64,000 nucleotides of DNA. It comes from JALCSJ01 sp036788835 (GTDB taxonomy: Bacteria > Bacillota > Negativicutes > Acidaminococcales > Acidaminococcaceae). Where the stretch lies: positions 29,250-93,249 of the forward strand of contig DAIQMR010000006.1 in the NCBI GenBank assembly GCA_036788835.1, written 5' to 3'. Shown one piece after another: positions 44,059 to 53,297 of the stretch. A program made the position numbers and the translations under genes. Positions within the stretch are counted from its first letter, which is position 1. Each line of letters opens with the position of its first letter. Below the pieces are notes generated by a model. It ran no database searches. It saw only the letters and a program-made list of their open reading frames with translations, and was not told where the DNA came from.

Positions 44059-45939
44059 ATGATTAGGGAAAAGCGTAACAAAGAAAAATTAACGGGTTAC
44101 TACAACAAATTTATTGAAGAAGGAATCCTGGACCCCAATGTTCATCCCTGGGTGGCAGAATCCTGGCAAAGATGCGCGGCCAGAAAACAACCCCACGAAA
44201 CCTTGCCCAAAGGCCACAAGCTCACTCGTGAACAAGTTGCTGAACAACAAAAACTCCATGAGGAAGTTATCAATTACACGGATGGCTTGTTTGAACAAAA
44301 CAAACAGCACTTTAATGCTCACAACCTAAGCATGCTTCTCATTGACGAGAACGGCTATGTTATCAAAAACTATGCCTTGCCTTTCTACCAAAGAAGCATT
44401 GACGATATTCAGGGTATGAGAGTGCTGGAAGAAGACGTGGGAACCAGTAGTATCAGCATTGCCAGAGGACATGACGTGCCTTTCCTGATGTTCGGACCGG
44501 AAATGTGGATTAGGGAATGTCATTCCGGCGATGCCTGCAGTGCGCCCATTGACGTTAATGGAAAAACTCGTTATATCATTGCTTTCTTCTCCTTGGATCA
44601 GAATGATTTGCCTTACGATATGCTTTTGGCGATTTTGCTTACCATGAAATATTCTTTGGAGCAATTCCTGACTATGCTGGAATATTGGAAAGTATTCGGA
44701 GTGGTAGCAGAGGAAATGCCGGTTTCTATTTATTGGATAAATAAAAACGGCAACCTGCGTTACTGCAATCCTAACGGGAAAAAGCGGCTGGGGGGAAAAG
44801 AACGGCTGGATGAAGTATTCCTGAACTATGAACACCTGCCCATTGAAAAAGCCTTGGGAGGCAAACCAACTCTACGGAAAGAAATTACTTGGATTACTCA
44901 AGACAGAACATATGAAGACGTGACCAGCGTCATGCCTGTAAGAATTACCGGGCAGGTTGACAGCGTAGTTATTTTAACTATGTCTATTGAAGATTTGAAG
45001 ACTACTATTGCTCATGCTACAGGTTACAATTCCCGGTATAGCTTATATAGCATGGTAGGAAATTCTGCGGAGTTTTTATCTCTTCAGCATAAAGCTGCCA
45101 GGGTCGCTCGCAGTGACAATAATATTTTGCTTCAAGGTGAACCCGGCACAGGCAAGCAAAGACTGGCTCATGGTATTCATCAGGCCAGCCCCAGAGCGGC
45201 TGCGCCCCTTATTACTATTCGCTGCCAGGAAGGCCCCATGAGCGCTTTGGAAGAGGACTTCTTTGGCTCGGGAGATTCAGGTTCAGGAGGAGGCAGTGGC
45301 AAGTTGGCTCTGGCTAATGGTGGGACACTCTTCCTTGATGAAATAGAAAAATTACCTGTAGCTATGGGTGACAAGGTAGCCGATGCTATAGCCAATGGCA
45401 TTATAGACAAGGAAACCGGGCGGAAGAGAAAACTCAATGTGAGGATTATTGCAGCCTGCGATTCCAACTTAAAACGTTTAACGGATAAGGGATTGTTCTC
45501 GGCAAAACTTTACGGTATAGTCTTAGGCACTACTATGCGGGTTATTCCTCTCAGAGAGCGCAAAGAAGATGTGGAGATTATTGCTAATCACATTCTGACG
45601 GAAATGGCTGCCCGGCACAATATGCCGGCGAAAAAGCTGTCTGCAGGAGGATTGGCTCTATTGAATAATTGCAGCTGGCCCGGTAATATCAAACAATTGC
45701 AGGGTGTTATAGAGCAGGCGTTCTTTCATACTATTGGCAGCACCATTGAAGCAGAGGATATTAAACTACCCGGCGACAAGACTATGGAAAAATCCTGGAA
45801 GCATGACAAAGAAGCTTTCATCGCAGTGTGGAAGCAGGCAGGAGGCAATATTAGCAAGCTGGCCAATATGTTGGACGTGAGCCGGGTTACTTTATATCGC
45901 TATCTGAAAAAGTATAATTTGGGACCGGAGAAACAATAG
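44059..45939 (+). CDS. AcoR-like sigma-54 type regulator lacking GAFTGA
   Basis: 626 residues from ATG 44059 (AGGAGG spaced 8). GAF-like sensor (about 60-200), PAS-like region (about 220-320), AAA+ domain with Walker A GEPGTGK (360-366) and Walker B GGTLFLDEIEKLP (near 421), and a C-terminal Fis-type helix-turn-helix (NISKLANMLDVSRVTLYRYL). The sigma-54 contact loop GAFTGA is replaced by a Gly/Ser stretch, GSGDSGSGGGSG (403-414). It may therefore act without sigma-54, or be impaired. No obvious target operon adjoins it; an NlpC/P60 gene precedes and trmB follows. Confidence 0.85.
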   Translation: MIREKRNKEKLTGYYNKFIEEGILDPNVHPWVAESWQRCAARKQPHETLPKGHKLTREQVAEQQKLHEEVINYTDGLFEQNKQHFNAHNLSMLLIDENGYVIKNYALPFYQRSIDDIQGMRVLEEDVGTSSISIARGHDVPFLMFGPEMWIRECHSGDACSAPIDVNGKTRYIIAFFSLDQNDLPYDMLLAILLTMKYSLEQFLTMLEYWKVFGVVAEEMPVSIYWINKNGNLRYCNPNGKKRLGGKERLDEVFLNYEHLPIEKALGGKPTLRKEITWITQDRTYEDVTSVMPVRITGQVDSVVILTMSIEDLKTTIAHATGYNSRYSLYSMVGNSAEFLSLQHKAARVARSDNNILLQGEPGTGKQRLAHGIHQASPRAAAPLITIRCQEGPMSALEEDFFGSGDSGSGGGSGKLALANGGTLFLDEIEKLPVAMGDKVADAIANGIIDKETGRKRKLNVRIIAACDSNLKRLTDKGLFSAKLYGIVLGTTMRVIPLRERKEDVEIIANHILTEMAARHNMPAKKLSAGGLALLNNCSWPGNIKQLQGVIEQAFFHTIGSTIEAEDIKLPGDKTMEKSWKHDKEAFIAVWKQAGGNISKLANMLDVSRVTLYRYLKKYNLGPEKQ

Positions 45940-45954
45940 CAGGGGGATTTTAGT

Positions 45955-46593
45955 GTGCGGCTAAGAACGAATCCACGGCGGTTGGCAGCTTTGGAAGATT
46001 ACATTGGTAAGGAGCTGCTGACCGGGAAAATAGAACAAAACAAGGGCAAGTGGCGTGAGGTTTTAGGAAATAAGCCATTGGCCCTGGAAATCGGCTGTGG
46101 CAAAGGAGCTTTTATTACAGGTATGGCTGCTCTTTATCCGGGAATGAATTTTTTGGGTGTTGAGTCACAGAAGGAAGTTTGTTATTATGCCGTTAAAAAA
46201 ATACGGGAACAGCAGATTTCTAATGTGAAAATTATTTTCGGAAACGCAGGAAATTTAAATAACTGGTTTGCCTCCGGTGAGGTTGATAAGCTTTATTTGA
46301 ATTTTAGCGACCCCTGGCCTAAAGCTAGACATGCCAAGCGCCGGCTTACCTACAGAGACTTTCTCAGTCAATATAAAAACATTTTAGTAAAAGGAGGGCA
46401 CCTGCGTTTTAAAACAGACAACGATGCTCTATTCGCTTTTTCTTTAGAAGAATTCAAAGAATTTGGCTTGCAGTTTATTGGACAAACCACGGATTTGCAT
46501 CATTCCGCTTACGACAACGAAGTACAGACGGAATATGAAAGAAGATTCAGCAGTCTGGGTAAGAATATAAATTTTTGCGAAGTGGTTTTTTAA
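45955..46593 (+). CDS. trmB: tRNA (guanine-N7-)-methyltransferase
   Basis: Makes m7G46 in tRNA. 212 residues, GTG start behind AGGGGG. SAM motif EIGCGKGAFI and the signature NFSDPWPKARHAKRRLT are intact. Confidence 0.94.
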   Translation: MRLRTNPRRLAALEDYIGKELLTGKIEQNKGKWREVLGNKPLALEIGCGKGAFITGMAALYPGMNFLGVESQKEVCYYAVKKIREQQISNVKIIFGNAGNLNNWFASGEVDKLYLNFSDPWPKARHAKRRLTYRDFLSQYKNILVKGGHLRFKTDNDALFAFSLEEFKEFGLQFIGQTTDLHHSAYDNEVQTEYERRFSSLGKNINFCEVVF

Positions 46594-46607
46594 GGGAGTA
46601 GAAATAA

Positions 46608-47810
46608 ATGCAGAAAAGATTTTTGTTCTGGGACAATCCCCGGGATGCAGTACTGACTATAGTTCCTTTTTTGATGCTCATTGGCGCAGTGAATGTTTTC
46701 AGTGCCAGTTTTGTGGTAGCTGAGGCCATGTTTGGCAGCGGCTATCATTATTTGGGCCGCTATATTGGCTATGGAATCATGGGCCTGGTGGGTTTATATT
46801 TCGTCGGGTGGAAAGTTAATTATCACAAAGTACTGGAACATGGGCAAAAGATTTTTGTCTTCATGTTTCTCTTGCTTTTAGCAGTTGATTTATTTGGCAA
46901 AGCAGCTAAAGGAGCCCAGAGGTGGCTGGTAATCGGGGGATTTTCTTTTCAGCCTTCGGAGTTCGTAAAGTTGGCGGTGATTATTCTGGGAGCCCACTAT
47001 TTGGGGAACCTTATGGAAAAACAAACTAAACCACACTTATTCAGACTCAACGTTAATCTGGCCTTTTTAGAGGCGGGACTGCTGACCATTATGGTTCTTG
47101 TGCAGCCAGACATGGGTACAGCCTCCATTATCATGGGACTGATGATTATTCTTTATATCATTGCCGGCCTGCCTATTAAAGAAGTTATTGCCTTGTTGGG
47201 AGGCTGCTTTTTCCTTGCGGCAGCTGCCATTATCAAAGCACCTTACCGTTTGAATCGAGTCCTGATTTGGTGGAATCCTTGGGCAGATCCCCAGGGCAAT
47301 GGCTATCAGGCTGTTCAGTCTTTTGTTTCTATTGGCAGCGGCGGCTGGATTGGCAATTCCTTTGGTATGGGTACGGGAAAATTTTTCTTTCTCCCGGAAG
47401 CACATACGGATTTTGCTTTTGCCATTTTCTGTCAGGAATGGGGATTTTTAGGGGCTCTGGGACTTATTGCTATTTTCCTGATTTTAGCTATGGCAATTTT
47501 TAGGATAGGTCAGGAAACCACCAGTAAAGAAGGATTTTTGCTGGTAACAGGATTAAACTTTTTAATTGTGGGACAAGCCATTGCCAATATGGCAATGGTC
47601 TGTGGGATTTTGCCGGTTATTGGCGTACCCCTGTCTTTTATTAGCTACGGCGGTACTTCCTTGTTTGCTACCTTGGGAGCAGTGGGCCTAGTGGTGGCTA
47701 TTTATAATGATGAGGTGAAATTAGCCAAAGAAAAGGCAGTTAACAATGCCATTCCAAGGTGGAGAGACGTCCGCCGGTCGGGGTATAGGCCGGGGAGGTG
47801 GAACAAATGA
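46608..47810 (+). CDS. SEDS-family peptidoglycan glycosyltransferase (FtsW/RodA)
   Basis: 400 residues, about ten membrane helices. SEDS motifs: KGAQRWLVIGGFSFQPSEF, the catalytic-Asp region VQPDMGTA, and PVIGVPLSFISYGGTS. It polymerises lipid II together with a class B PBP, encoded next (ATGA overlap). The partner, a PASTA-containing PBP, points to an FtsW/SpoVE-like division role rather than RodA, but this is inference. Confidence 0.92.
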   Translation: MQKRFLFWDNPRDAVLTIVPFLMLIGAVNVFSASFVVAEAMFGSGYHYLGRYIGYGIMGLVGLYFVGWKVNYHKVLEHGQKIFVFMFLLLLAVDLFGKAAKGAQRWLVIGGFSFQPSEFVKLAVIILGAHYLGNLMEKQTKPHLFRLNVNLAFLEAGLLTIMVLVQPDMGTASIIMGLMIILYIIAGLPIKEVIALLGGCFFLAAAAIIKAPYRLNRVLIWWNPWADPQGNGYQAVQSFVSIGSGGWIGNSFGMGTGKFFFLPEAHTDFAFAIFCQEWGFLGALGLIAIFLILAMAIFRIGQETTSKEGFLLVTGLNFLIVGQAIANMAMVCGILPVIGVPLSFISYGGTSLFATLGAVGLVVAIYNDEVKLAKEKAVNNAIPRWRDVRRSGYRPGRWNK

Positions 47811-49879
47811 TACGAAGACCTCCTAACAGACCTCTCAGTTTCAAACAAACTTTAGCCCAGAAAAGGGCGGGAAAGGCTTTCTCTTTGTCCGACAGCAAGA
47901 AACGAACAGGACTGATGGGTTATGTGATTATCTTAATAGTCATGGTTATTATGGGCAGACTTTTTTGGCTGCAGATTGTGAAAGGCGGTACTCTGGCCAG
48001 GGAAGCCATGGCCCAGATTATGGGCGAGAACGTGGAGATTTCTCCCAGAGGCAGCATTGTGGACAGGAACGGGGAAGAGCTGGCAGTAAGTATCATCAGT
48101 AAATCCCTTTATGTAGATCCCCAGGAAATGGACGATAATCCTGAGCAGTGGGCCAGGGGCAAGCAGCCGGTGAGAGACCCCAGACAAGTTGCCGCGGAAA
48201 AGCTAGCACCGGTTCTAGGTATGAAAGAAGAAGAATTGCGGGAAAGTTTCAGCAGTTCCGATCGGCGTTTTATCTGGATAAAAAGGACTCTTGAGCCGGA
48301 AGTGGCTGCTCAGGTAGCGGATATTATTAAAGAAAATAAGCTAAGCGGTTTCCATTTTCAGTCGGAAAGCAAACGTTATTATACAAAGAACAAATTGGCA
48401 GCACAGGTTTTAGGCTTCGTTGGTACAGATGATAAAGGGTTGGAAGGCATTGAAGCCTCCCTGGACAAATACATCAAGGGCAAAGAAACCAAGCAGGGAA
48501 ATTTCTTTGACGCCAGAGGAAACCGTATGGGGCAGTCAGGCATGAATGAAGTGGAAACCCCCAAGATGAATACGGTGTATTTAACCATTGATGCCAAAAT
48601 GCAGTTTATTTTGGAAAAGAGTTTGGACGAAGCCATTGCTAAAACTCATGCAGCTAGTGCGGCCGCTATTCTCATGAACCCCAAAACCGGAGAAATTCTC
48701 GGAATGGCCAGTCGGCCTACTTTTGACCCGAATAAATTTGCTAAGTCTGGCCCCGATGATTTTATCAACAGAGCGGTTGCTATTATTTACGAACCGGGTT
48801 CCGTGTTTAAACCGATTATAGGGTGTGCCGGACTGATGGAAGGTGTTATCACTCCCACTACCCCATTTAATGATTTAGGTTCCATTGATGTTGGTGGCCG
48901 CCGGATTCGCAACTGGGACGGTGAAGGTCTGGGCATGGTTACCTTTACGGATATTATCAAGTATTCACTTAATACAGGTATGGCTAGTCTGGGACTTAAA
49001 CTAGGGGGCAAGCGAGAAACAGAGTATGCCAAAAAGTTTGGCTTCGGTTCTCCGACGGGCAGCGATATTCCCGGTGAAGAAGCAGGTATCCTATACAATC
49101 CGGATGATATGGTACCCTCTGATGTTGCTACCATGGGTATCGGTCAGGGGATTGCCGTAACTCCTTTACAAATGTTGAGAGCTATTTGCGCCATTGCCAA
49201 TGGCGGCGAATTGTTGAAACCATATATTGTGCAAAAAGTGGAAAGCCCTGACGGGAAAATTTTGCAGGAAGGGCAAACCCAGGCGGTGAGGACGGTTATC
49301 ACTCCGGAAGTGGCAGAAGAAATGCGGGGCATGATGGAGAAGGTAGTTTCTGAGGGAGGCGGTAAAACTGCCCAAATAAAAGGCTATAAAATCGCCGGAA
49401 AAACCGGTACCGCAGAAAAATTATCCCCTAACGGCGGTTATATTCCCGGGGTTTACATTGCTTCCTTCGTGGGTTTTGTCCCTAGTGATGCCCCCCAGTA
49501 TGCTATGCTCATTATGCTGGATTCTCCCCAGGGAGCCTTCTATGGTTCTCAGGTTTCTGCACCTATTTTCCGTGATACACTCCAACAGATATTGGTTGCC
49601 AAGGGCATCCAGCCCAGTAATTCCAAGGGACTGCCCACGGTGGAATCTCTTCAACGTCAGGATACCACACTGGCAACTTTGCCTCAGCTGACAATTTTAG
49701 AAGGGGGCAAAGTCAAACTGCCCAATCTGGCAGGCTATAATATGCGCAGTGTGGCAGAAGTATTGCAGCAGGGCAAGCTGTCACTGGTGCCAAGAGGCAG
49801 CGGCATTTCCTGGCAGCAAAAGCCGGGACCGGGAGTCATCCTCTCAGAGGGTGACACGGTTGAAGTTTGGTTTAAATAG
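47807..49879 (+). CDS. Class B penicillin-binding protein (FtsI/SpoVD-like) with PASTA domain
   Basis: 690 residues from ATG 47807, which overlaps the SEDS stop; GGGGAGG lies 8 bases upstream. N-terminal membrane helix (about 38-58), dimerisation domain, transpeptidase with SVFK, SLN and KTGTAEK motifs, and one C-terminal PASTA domain (about 628-690). It cross-links septal peptidoglycan with the SEDS partner. A terminator follows. Confidence 0.93.
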   Translation: MIRRPPNRPLSFKQTLAQKRAGKAFSLSDSKKRTGLMGYVIILIVMVIMGRLFWLQIVKGGTLAREAMAQIMGENVEISPRGSIVDRNGEELAVSIISKSLYVDPQEMDDNPEQWARGKQPVRDPRQVAAEKLAPVLGMKEEELRESFSSSDRRFIWIKRTLEPEVAAQVADIIKENKLSGFHFQSESKRYYTKNKLAAQVLGFVGTDDKGLEGIEASLDKYIKGKETKQGNFFDARGNRMGQSGMNEVETPKMNTVYLTIDAKMQFILEKSLDEAIAKTHAASAAAILMNPKTGEILGMASRPTFDPNKFAKSGPDDFINRAVAIIYEPGSVFKPIIGCAGLMEGVITPTTPFNDLGSIDVGGRRIRNWDGEGLGMVTFTDIIKYSLNTGMASLGLKLGGKRETEYAKKFGFGSPTGSDIPGEEAGILYNPDDMVPSDVATMGIGQGIAVTPLQMLRAICAIANGGELLKPYIVQKVESPDGKILQEGQTQAVRTVITPEVAEEMRGMMEKVVSEGGGKTAQIKGYKIAGKTGTAEKLSPNGGYIPGVYIASFVGFVPSDAPQYAMLIMLDSPQGAFYGSQVSAPIFRDTLQQILVAKGIQPSNSKGLPTVESLQRQDTTLATLPQLTILEGGKVKLPNLAGYNMRSVAEVLQQGKLSLVPRGSGISWQQKPGPGVILSEGDTVEVWFK

Positions 49880-49885
49880 TGTACA

Positions 49886-49922
49886 AAAATGCGCTTCTCA
49901 TTATGAGAGGCGCATTTTGGTA
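49886..49922 (+). terminator. Terminator after PBP
   Basis: AAAATGCGCTTCTC pairs with GAGAGGCGCATTTT around TTATGA-type loop, ending in T. Confidence 0.8.
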
Positions 49923-49941
49923 TATACTTTCGTCACACCAC

Positions 49942-49970
49942 TAGTCAATGAATTATAAAAGTAGTACAAT
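49942..49970 (+). promoter_or_regulatory. Promoter for fhs-folD
   Basis: TAGTCA (49942-49947), 17-base spacer, TACAAT (49965-49970), leaving a 5' leader that contains palindrome copy E. Confidence 0.5.
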
Positions 49971-49986
49971 AATCATTAATAATATA

Positions 49987-50019
49987 TTGTTACAAAAGTA
50001 CATGTCCCTTTTGTAACAA
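49987..50019. repeat. Dispersed palindrome family, copy E, in fhs leader
   Basis: TTGTTACAAAAG (49987-49998) pairs with CTTTTGTAACAA (50008-50019) around TACATGTCC. It ends 21 bases before the fhs ATG. Same core as copy D (ACAAAAGTAC-TGTCCCTTTTGT). Confidence 0.65.
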
Positions 50020-50040
50020 AGTATAGGAAAGAGGTGCGAT

Positions 50041-51711
50041 ATGTTATCAGATATCGAAATTGCCCATAAGGCAAAAATGCTTCCTGTTACGGAGATTGCG
50101 AAAAAGTTAGGTATTGAGGAAAAAGATATTGAGCTTTATGGCCGTTACAAGGCAAAATTATCTTACGATTTGCTGCGGCAATTAGCCAAAAAGAAGAGCG
50201 GTAAATTGGTCCTAGTGACTGCCATTACTCCTACTCCTGCAGGAGAAGGAAAATCCACTACTACAGTTGGCTTGGCCCAGGGTCTGGCTAAAATCGGCGA
50301 AGACGTTATTGTAGCACTGAGAGAGCCATCTTTAGGCCCTGTTTTTGGTGTTAAAGGCGGTGCGGCCGGAGGCGGTTATGCTCAGGTTGTGCCTATGGAA
50401 GACATTAACTTGCATTTCACGGGGGATTTTCACGCTATTACTTCTGCTCATATGTTATTGTCTGCCATGTTGGACAATCATATTCAGCAGGGAAACCTTC
50501 TCAATATTGATACTAGACGTGTTGTCTGGAAACGCGTTGTGGATATGAACGACAGGGAGCTGCGGCAAATCGTCGTAGGACTGGGTGGCAAAGCTCATGG
50601 GGTACCTCGGCAAGATGGTTTTGATATTACCGTGGCTTCAGAGATCATGGCTATTTTGTGTTTGTCCGATGGCCTTCATGATTTAAAGGAACGTTTAAGC
50701 AAGATTATCGTGGCCTACGATTTTGCAGGGCAACCAATTACTGCGGGCCAATTGCACGCTCAAGGAGCAATGGCGGCTCTTCTGAAGGATGCCATTAAAC
50801 CCAATCTGGTTCAGACCTTGGAAAATGTTCCTGCCATTATTCACGGTGGGCCTTTTGCCAATATCGCCCATGGCTGCAATAGTGTTATGGCTACCAAAGC
50901 CTGCCTGAAGCTAGCGAAATACACCATTACAGAAGCAGGATTCGGTGCTGACCTGGGCGCAGAGAAATTTTTTGATATTAAATGCCGTTTTGCCGGCTTG
51001 AAACCGGATGCGGTTGTGCTGGTTGCCACCATTCGTGCTTTGAAGATGCATGGTGGCGTAGCTAAGACTGATTTAAAGAAGCCTAACGTGGCAGCCTTGA
51101 AAAAGGGCCTGGTAAATTTAGGCAAGCACATTCAAAACTGTCAAAAATATGGTGTGCCCGTGGTTGTGGCCATTAATATTTTTGCTGACGATACCAAAGA
51201 AGAACTGTCCACGGTTTACAAATACTGTGCTAAACACGGTGTCCATGTGGCACTGTCCGATGTGTTCGCAAAGGGCGGAGAAGGTGGCGTCGAGCTAGCC
51301 AAAGAAGTAGTGAAGCTGGTAGAAAGCGGCAAGGCTAAATTTAAACCTTTGTACGTAGACAAACTACCCTTGAAGAAAAAGATTGAAAAGATTGCCAAAG
51401 AAATTTACGGCGCAGACGGAGTGGATTACGAAACGAAAGCGACAAAGGCTTTGGACGAATTCGAAAAATTGGGCTATGGCCACATGCCTGTGTGCATGGC
51501 CAAAACCCAGTATTCCCTGTCTGATAATCCGGCTTTATTGGGAGCGCCCAAAGGTTTTAGGATTACCGTCAAGGATGCCAGAATTTCTGCCGGAGCAGGT
51601 TTCGTTGTAGTACTCACCGGTGACATTATGACCATGCCAGGTCTGCCCAAACATCCAGCCGCAGAAAATATCGACGTAGACGACAACGGAATTATTTCCG
51701 GATTGTTCTAA
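50041..51711 (+). CDS. fhs: Formate-tetrahydrofolate ligase
   Basis: ATP-dependent formation of 10-formyl-THF from formate. 556 residues, the family norm. P-loop TPAGEGKSTTTVGL and the GVKGGAAGGGYAQV region are intact. Followed at 28 bases by folD, giving a C1 pair that feeds purine, serine and methyl metabolism. Confidence 0.97.
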   Translation: MLSDIEIAHKAKMLPVTEIAKKLGIEEKDIELYGRYKAKLSYDLLRQLAKKKSGKLVLVTAITPTPAGEGKSTTTVGLAQGLAKIGEDVIVALREPSLGPVFGVKGGAAGGGYAQVVPMEDINLHFTGDFHAITSAHMLLSAMLDNHIQQGNLLNIDTRRVVWKRVVDMNDRELRQIVVGLGGKAHGVPRQDGFDITVASEIMAILCLSDGLHDLKERLSKIIVAYDFAGQPITAGQLHAQGAMAALLKDAIKPNLVQTLENVPAIIHGGPFANIAHGCNSVMATKACLKLAKYTITEAGFGADLGAEKFFDIKCRFAGLKPDAVVLVATIRALKMHGGVAKTDLKKPNVAALKKGLVNLGKHIQNCQKYGVPVVVAINIFADDTKEELSTVYKYCAKHGVHVALSDVFAKGGEGGVELAKEVVKLVESGKAKFKPLYVDKLPLKKKIEKIAKEIYGADGVDYETKATKALDEFEKLGYGHMPVCMAKTQYSLSDNPALLGAPKGFRITVKDARISAGAGFVVVLTGDIMTMPGLPKHPAAENIDVDDNGIISGLF

Positions 51712-51739
51712 ATCACACATAATCTACAGGAGGCACTTA

Positions 51740-52549
51740 ATGAAGCCAACAGTAATGTACGGCAAGCCAGTAGCAGCCACCGTCAAAGAAGCAATCAAAA
51801 CAAAAATAGCAGATAAAAAAATCACCCTGGCAATTCTGCTCATAGGTGATGATCCGGCCTCCAAGGTGTATATGCAACGGCTGGCGAAAAATGCGGAGCC
51901 TTTGGGCATTGCCACAAAAACTGTCATTCTGCCGGGAAACATTTCTCAGGTTCAGGCAGAAGCGGCTTTGGAAGAATTAAACAATGACCCGACAGTTACG
52001 GGAATTATGCCTCTTATGCCACTGCCTGCTCATTTGGACGCCAAAAAATTCTGCGCTAAACTGGACAAGGAAAAAGATGTGGACTGCCTGATTCCTCAGA
52101 ATGCGGGAGAGGTTTTCCTAGGCATTAACAAATGGGCACCCTGCACACCAAGAGCCTGTATGGCTATCCTGAAATTTTATGGTATTGAGCTCACTGGGAA
52201 AAATGCCGTGGTGCTGGGACGGAGTAATGTGGTGGGAAAACCTTTGGCTCTGTTGCTGCTCCAACAAAATGCTACTGTGACTATTTGTCATTCTAAAACA
52301 AAAAATCTTCCGGCCCTTGTGGCGGGAGCGGATATTATTGTGGCTGCCATGGGCAAAGCAGGCTTTGTTACGGCGGATATGGTTAAGCCGGGATCTGTTA
52401 TCGTGGACGTGGGCATTAATGTGGTAAACGGGAATCTGTGCGGCGACGTAGCACCGGAAGCCTATGCTAAGTCCTCAGCCTATACTCCTGTGCCCGGTGG
52501 AGTTGGAGTGGTGAGCAACTCCATGGTTCTGGAAGCTTTAGTAAGGTAA
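51740..52549 (+). CDS. FolD-like methylene-THF dehydrogenase, two catalytic residues missing
   Basis: 269 residues, FolD fold with the NADP-binding GRSNVVGKPLA motif and the C-terminal PVPGGVGVVSN signature. In FolD the segment Y-x3-K-x-K carries the cyclohydrolase Lys (human Lys56) and VQLPLP the Gln100; here these are Leu48 (YMQRLAK) and Leu92 (MPLMPLP). Tyr44 and Asp115 are kept. Known Lys56 mutants keep dehydrogenase but lose cyclohydrolase activity, so this copy may be dehydrogenase-only. It is co-transcribed with fhs. Divergent FolD forms of this kind occur in other anaerobic Firmicutes. Confidence 0.88.
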   Translation: MKPTVMYGKPVAATVKEAIKTKIADKKITLAILLIGDDPASKVYMQRLAKNAEPLGIATKTVILPGNISQVQAEAALEELNNDPTVTGIMPLMPLPAHLDAKKFCAKLDKEKDVDCLIPQNAGEVFLGINKWAPCTPRACMAILKFYGIELTGKNAVVLGRSNVVGKPLALLLLQQNATVTICHSKTKNLPALVAGADIIVAAMGKAGFVTADMVKPGSVIVDVGINVVNGNLCGDVAPEAYAKSSAYTPVPGGVGVVSNSMVLEALVR

Positions 52550-52668
52550 TGCCACAAGAGTGGCAGTCGCTTTTGTATTATATGGAGAGGCTACAAATTA
52601 ATAAAAAGAGGTACGAATACGAGTCTATGTGCTCATGAGGTTGCACAGACGTGTATCGAGCGGCAGGA

Positions 52669-52710
52669 GAGTAGGAGGCTAGACAATTAATGTCTAGCCT
52701 CCTACTCGTT
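52669..52710. terminator. Bidirectional terminator between folD and thioesterase
   Basis: GAGTAGGAGGCTAGACA (52669-52685) and TGTCTAGCCTCCTACTC (52691-52707) are perfectly complementary with a 5-base loop. The upstream stretch 52550-52668 holds only a GCCAC/GTGGC hairpin and no gene. Confidence 0.82.
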
Positions 52711-52718
52711 TACCGTTT

Positions 52719-53108
52719 TCATTTCCTGTTCTTTAGCTTTGTCATGAACTTTTCTTTTTTGACTAGGAAACGTTCGTGGGTGCCCTGACCGATGGTGCCG
52801 AAATCATCAGCTGCAATAACCTTGAAGGTGAGTTTTCGTCCGTCCACACCGGTTAATACAGCCTTGGCCGTAATAGTTTCTCCTACTAAACTGGCCGCAT
52901 CATGAGAAATACTCATGCTCACGCCTACGGAAGTAGTTTCCTCGTCCAAACAAGGATTCACAACATCACAGGCAGCTTTTTCCATTAAACCGATCATAGC
53001 AGGGGTAGCGTAAACATCAAGGGACCCGCTGCCCATAGCTGCGGCAGTGTTGGTGTGAAGCACTTTCTCACTGGCTTCGGCTACCATACCCATAGTTAAT
53101 TCTTTCAT
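52719..53108 (-). CDS. Acyl-CoA thioesterase-like protein (FlK-like hotdog fold)
   Basis: 129 residues from ATG 53108 (MKELTMGM, the usual family opening); a GTG nine bases upstream is possible. Hotdog-fold thioesterase resembling fluoroacetyl-CoA thioesterase FlK: GSGSLDVYATPAMIGLMEKAA, then a SVGVSMSISHDAAS strand. Hydrolyses or binds small acyl-CoAs; substrate unknown. Confidence 0.82.
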   Translation of the reverse strand: MKELTMGMVAEASEKVLHTNTAAAMGSGSLDVYATPAMIGLMEKAACDVVNPCLDEETTSVGVSMSISHDAASLVGETITAKAVLTGVDGRKLTFKVIAADDFGTIGQGTHERFLVKKEKFMTKLKNRK

Positions 53109-53297
53109 TGCTTTCACTTCTTTCTATAATAGTTATCATCTTAGTTAATCTTACTAGGTTTCTGCCATTACTGCAAGTCAACAAAAAAATTCCTTATGGT
53201 TTTTTACAAAAAACTGCCACAGGACGGTAACAATCTTGTATAATTAAGCTGACAGGGGATTCCTCATGATTCCCTTTTAAAACCAGAGGAGAATTAT

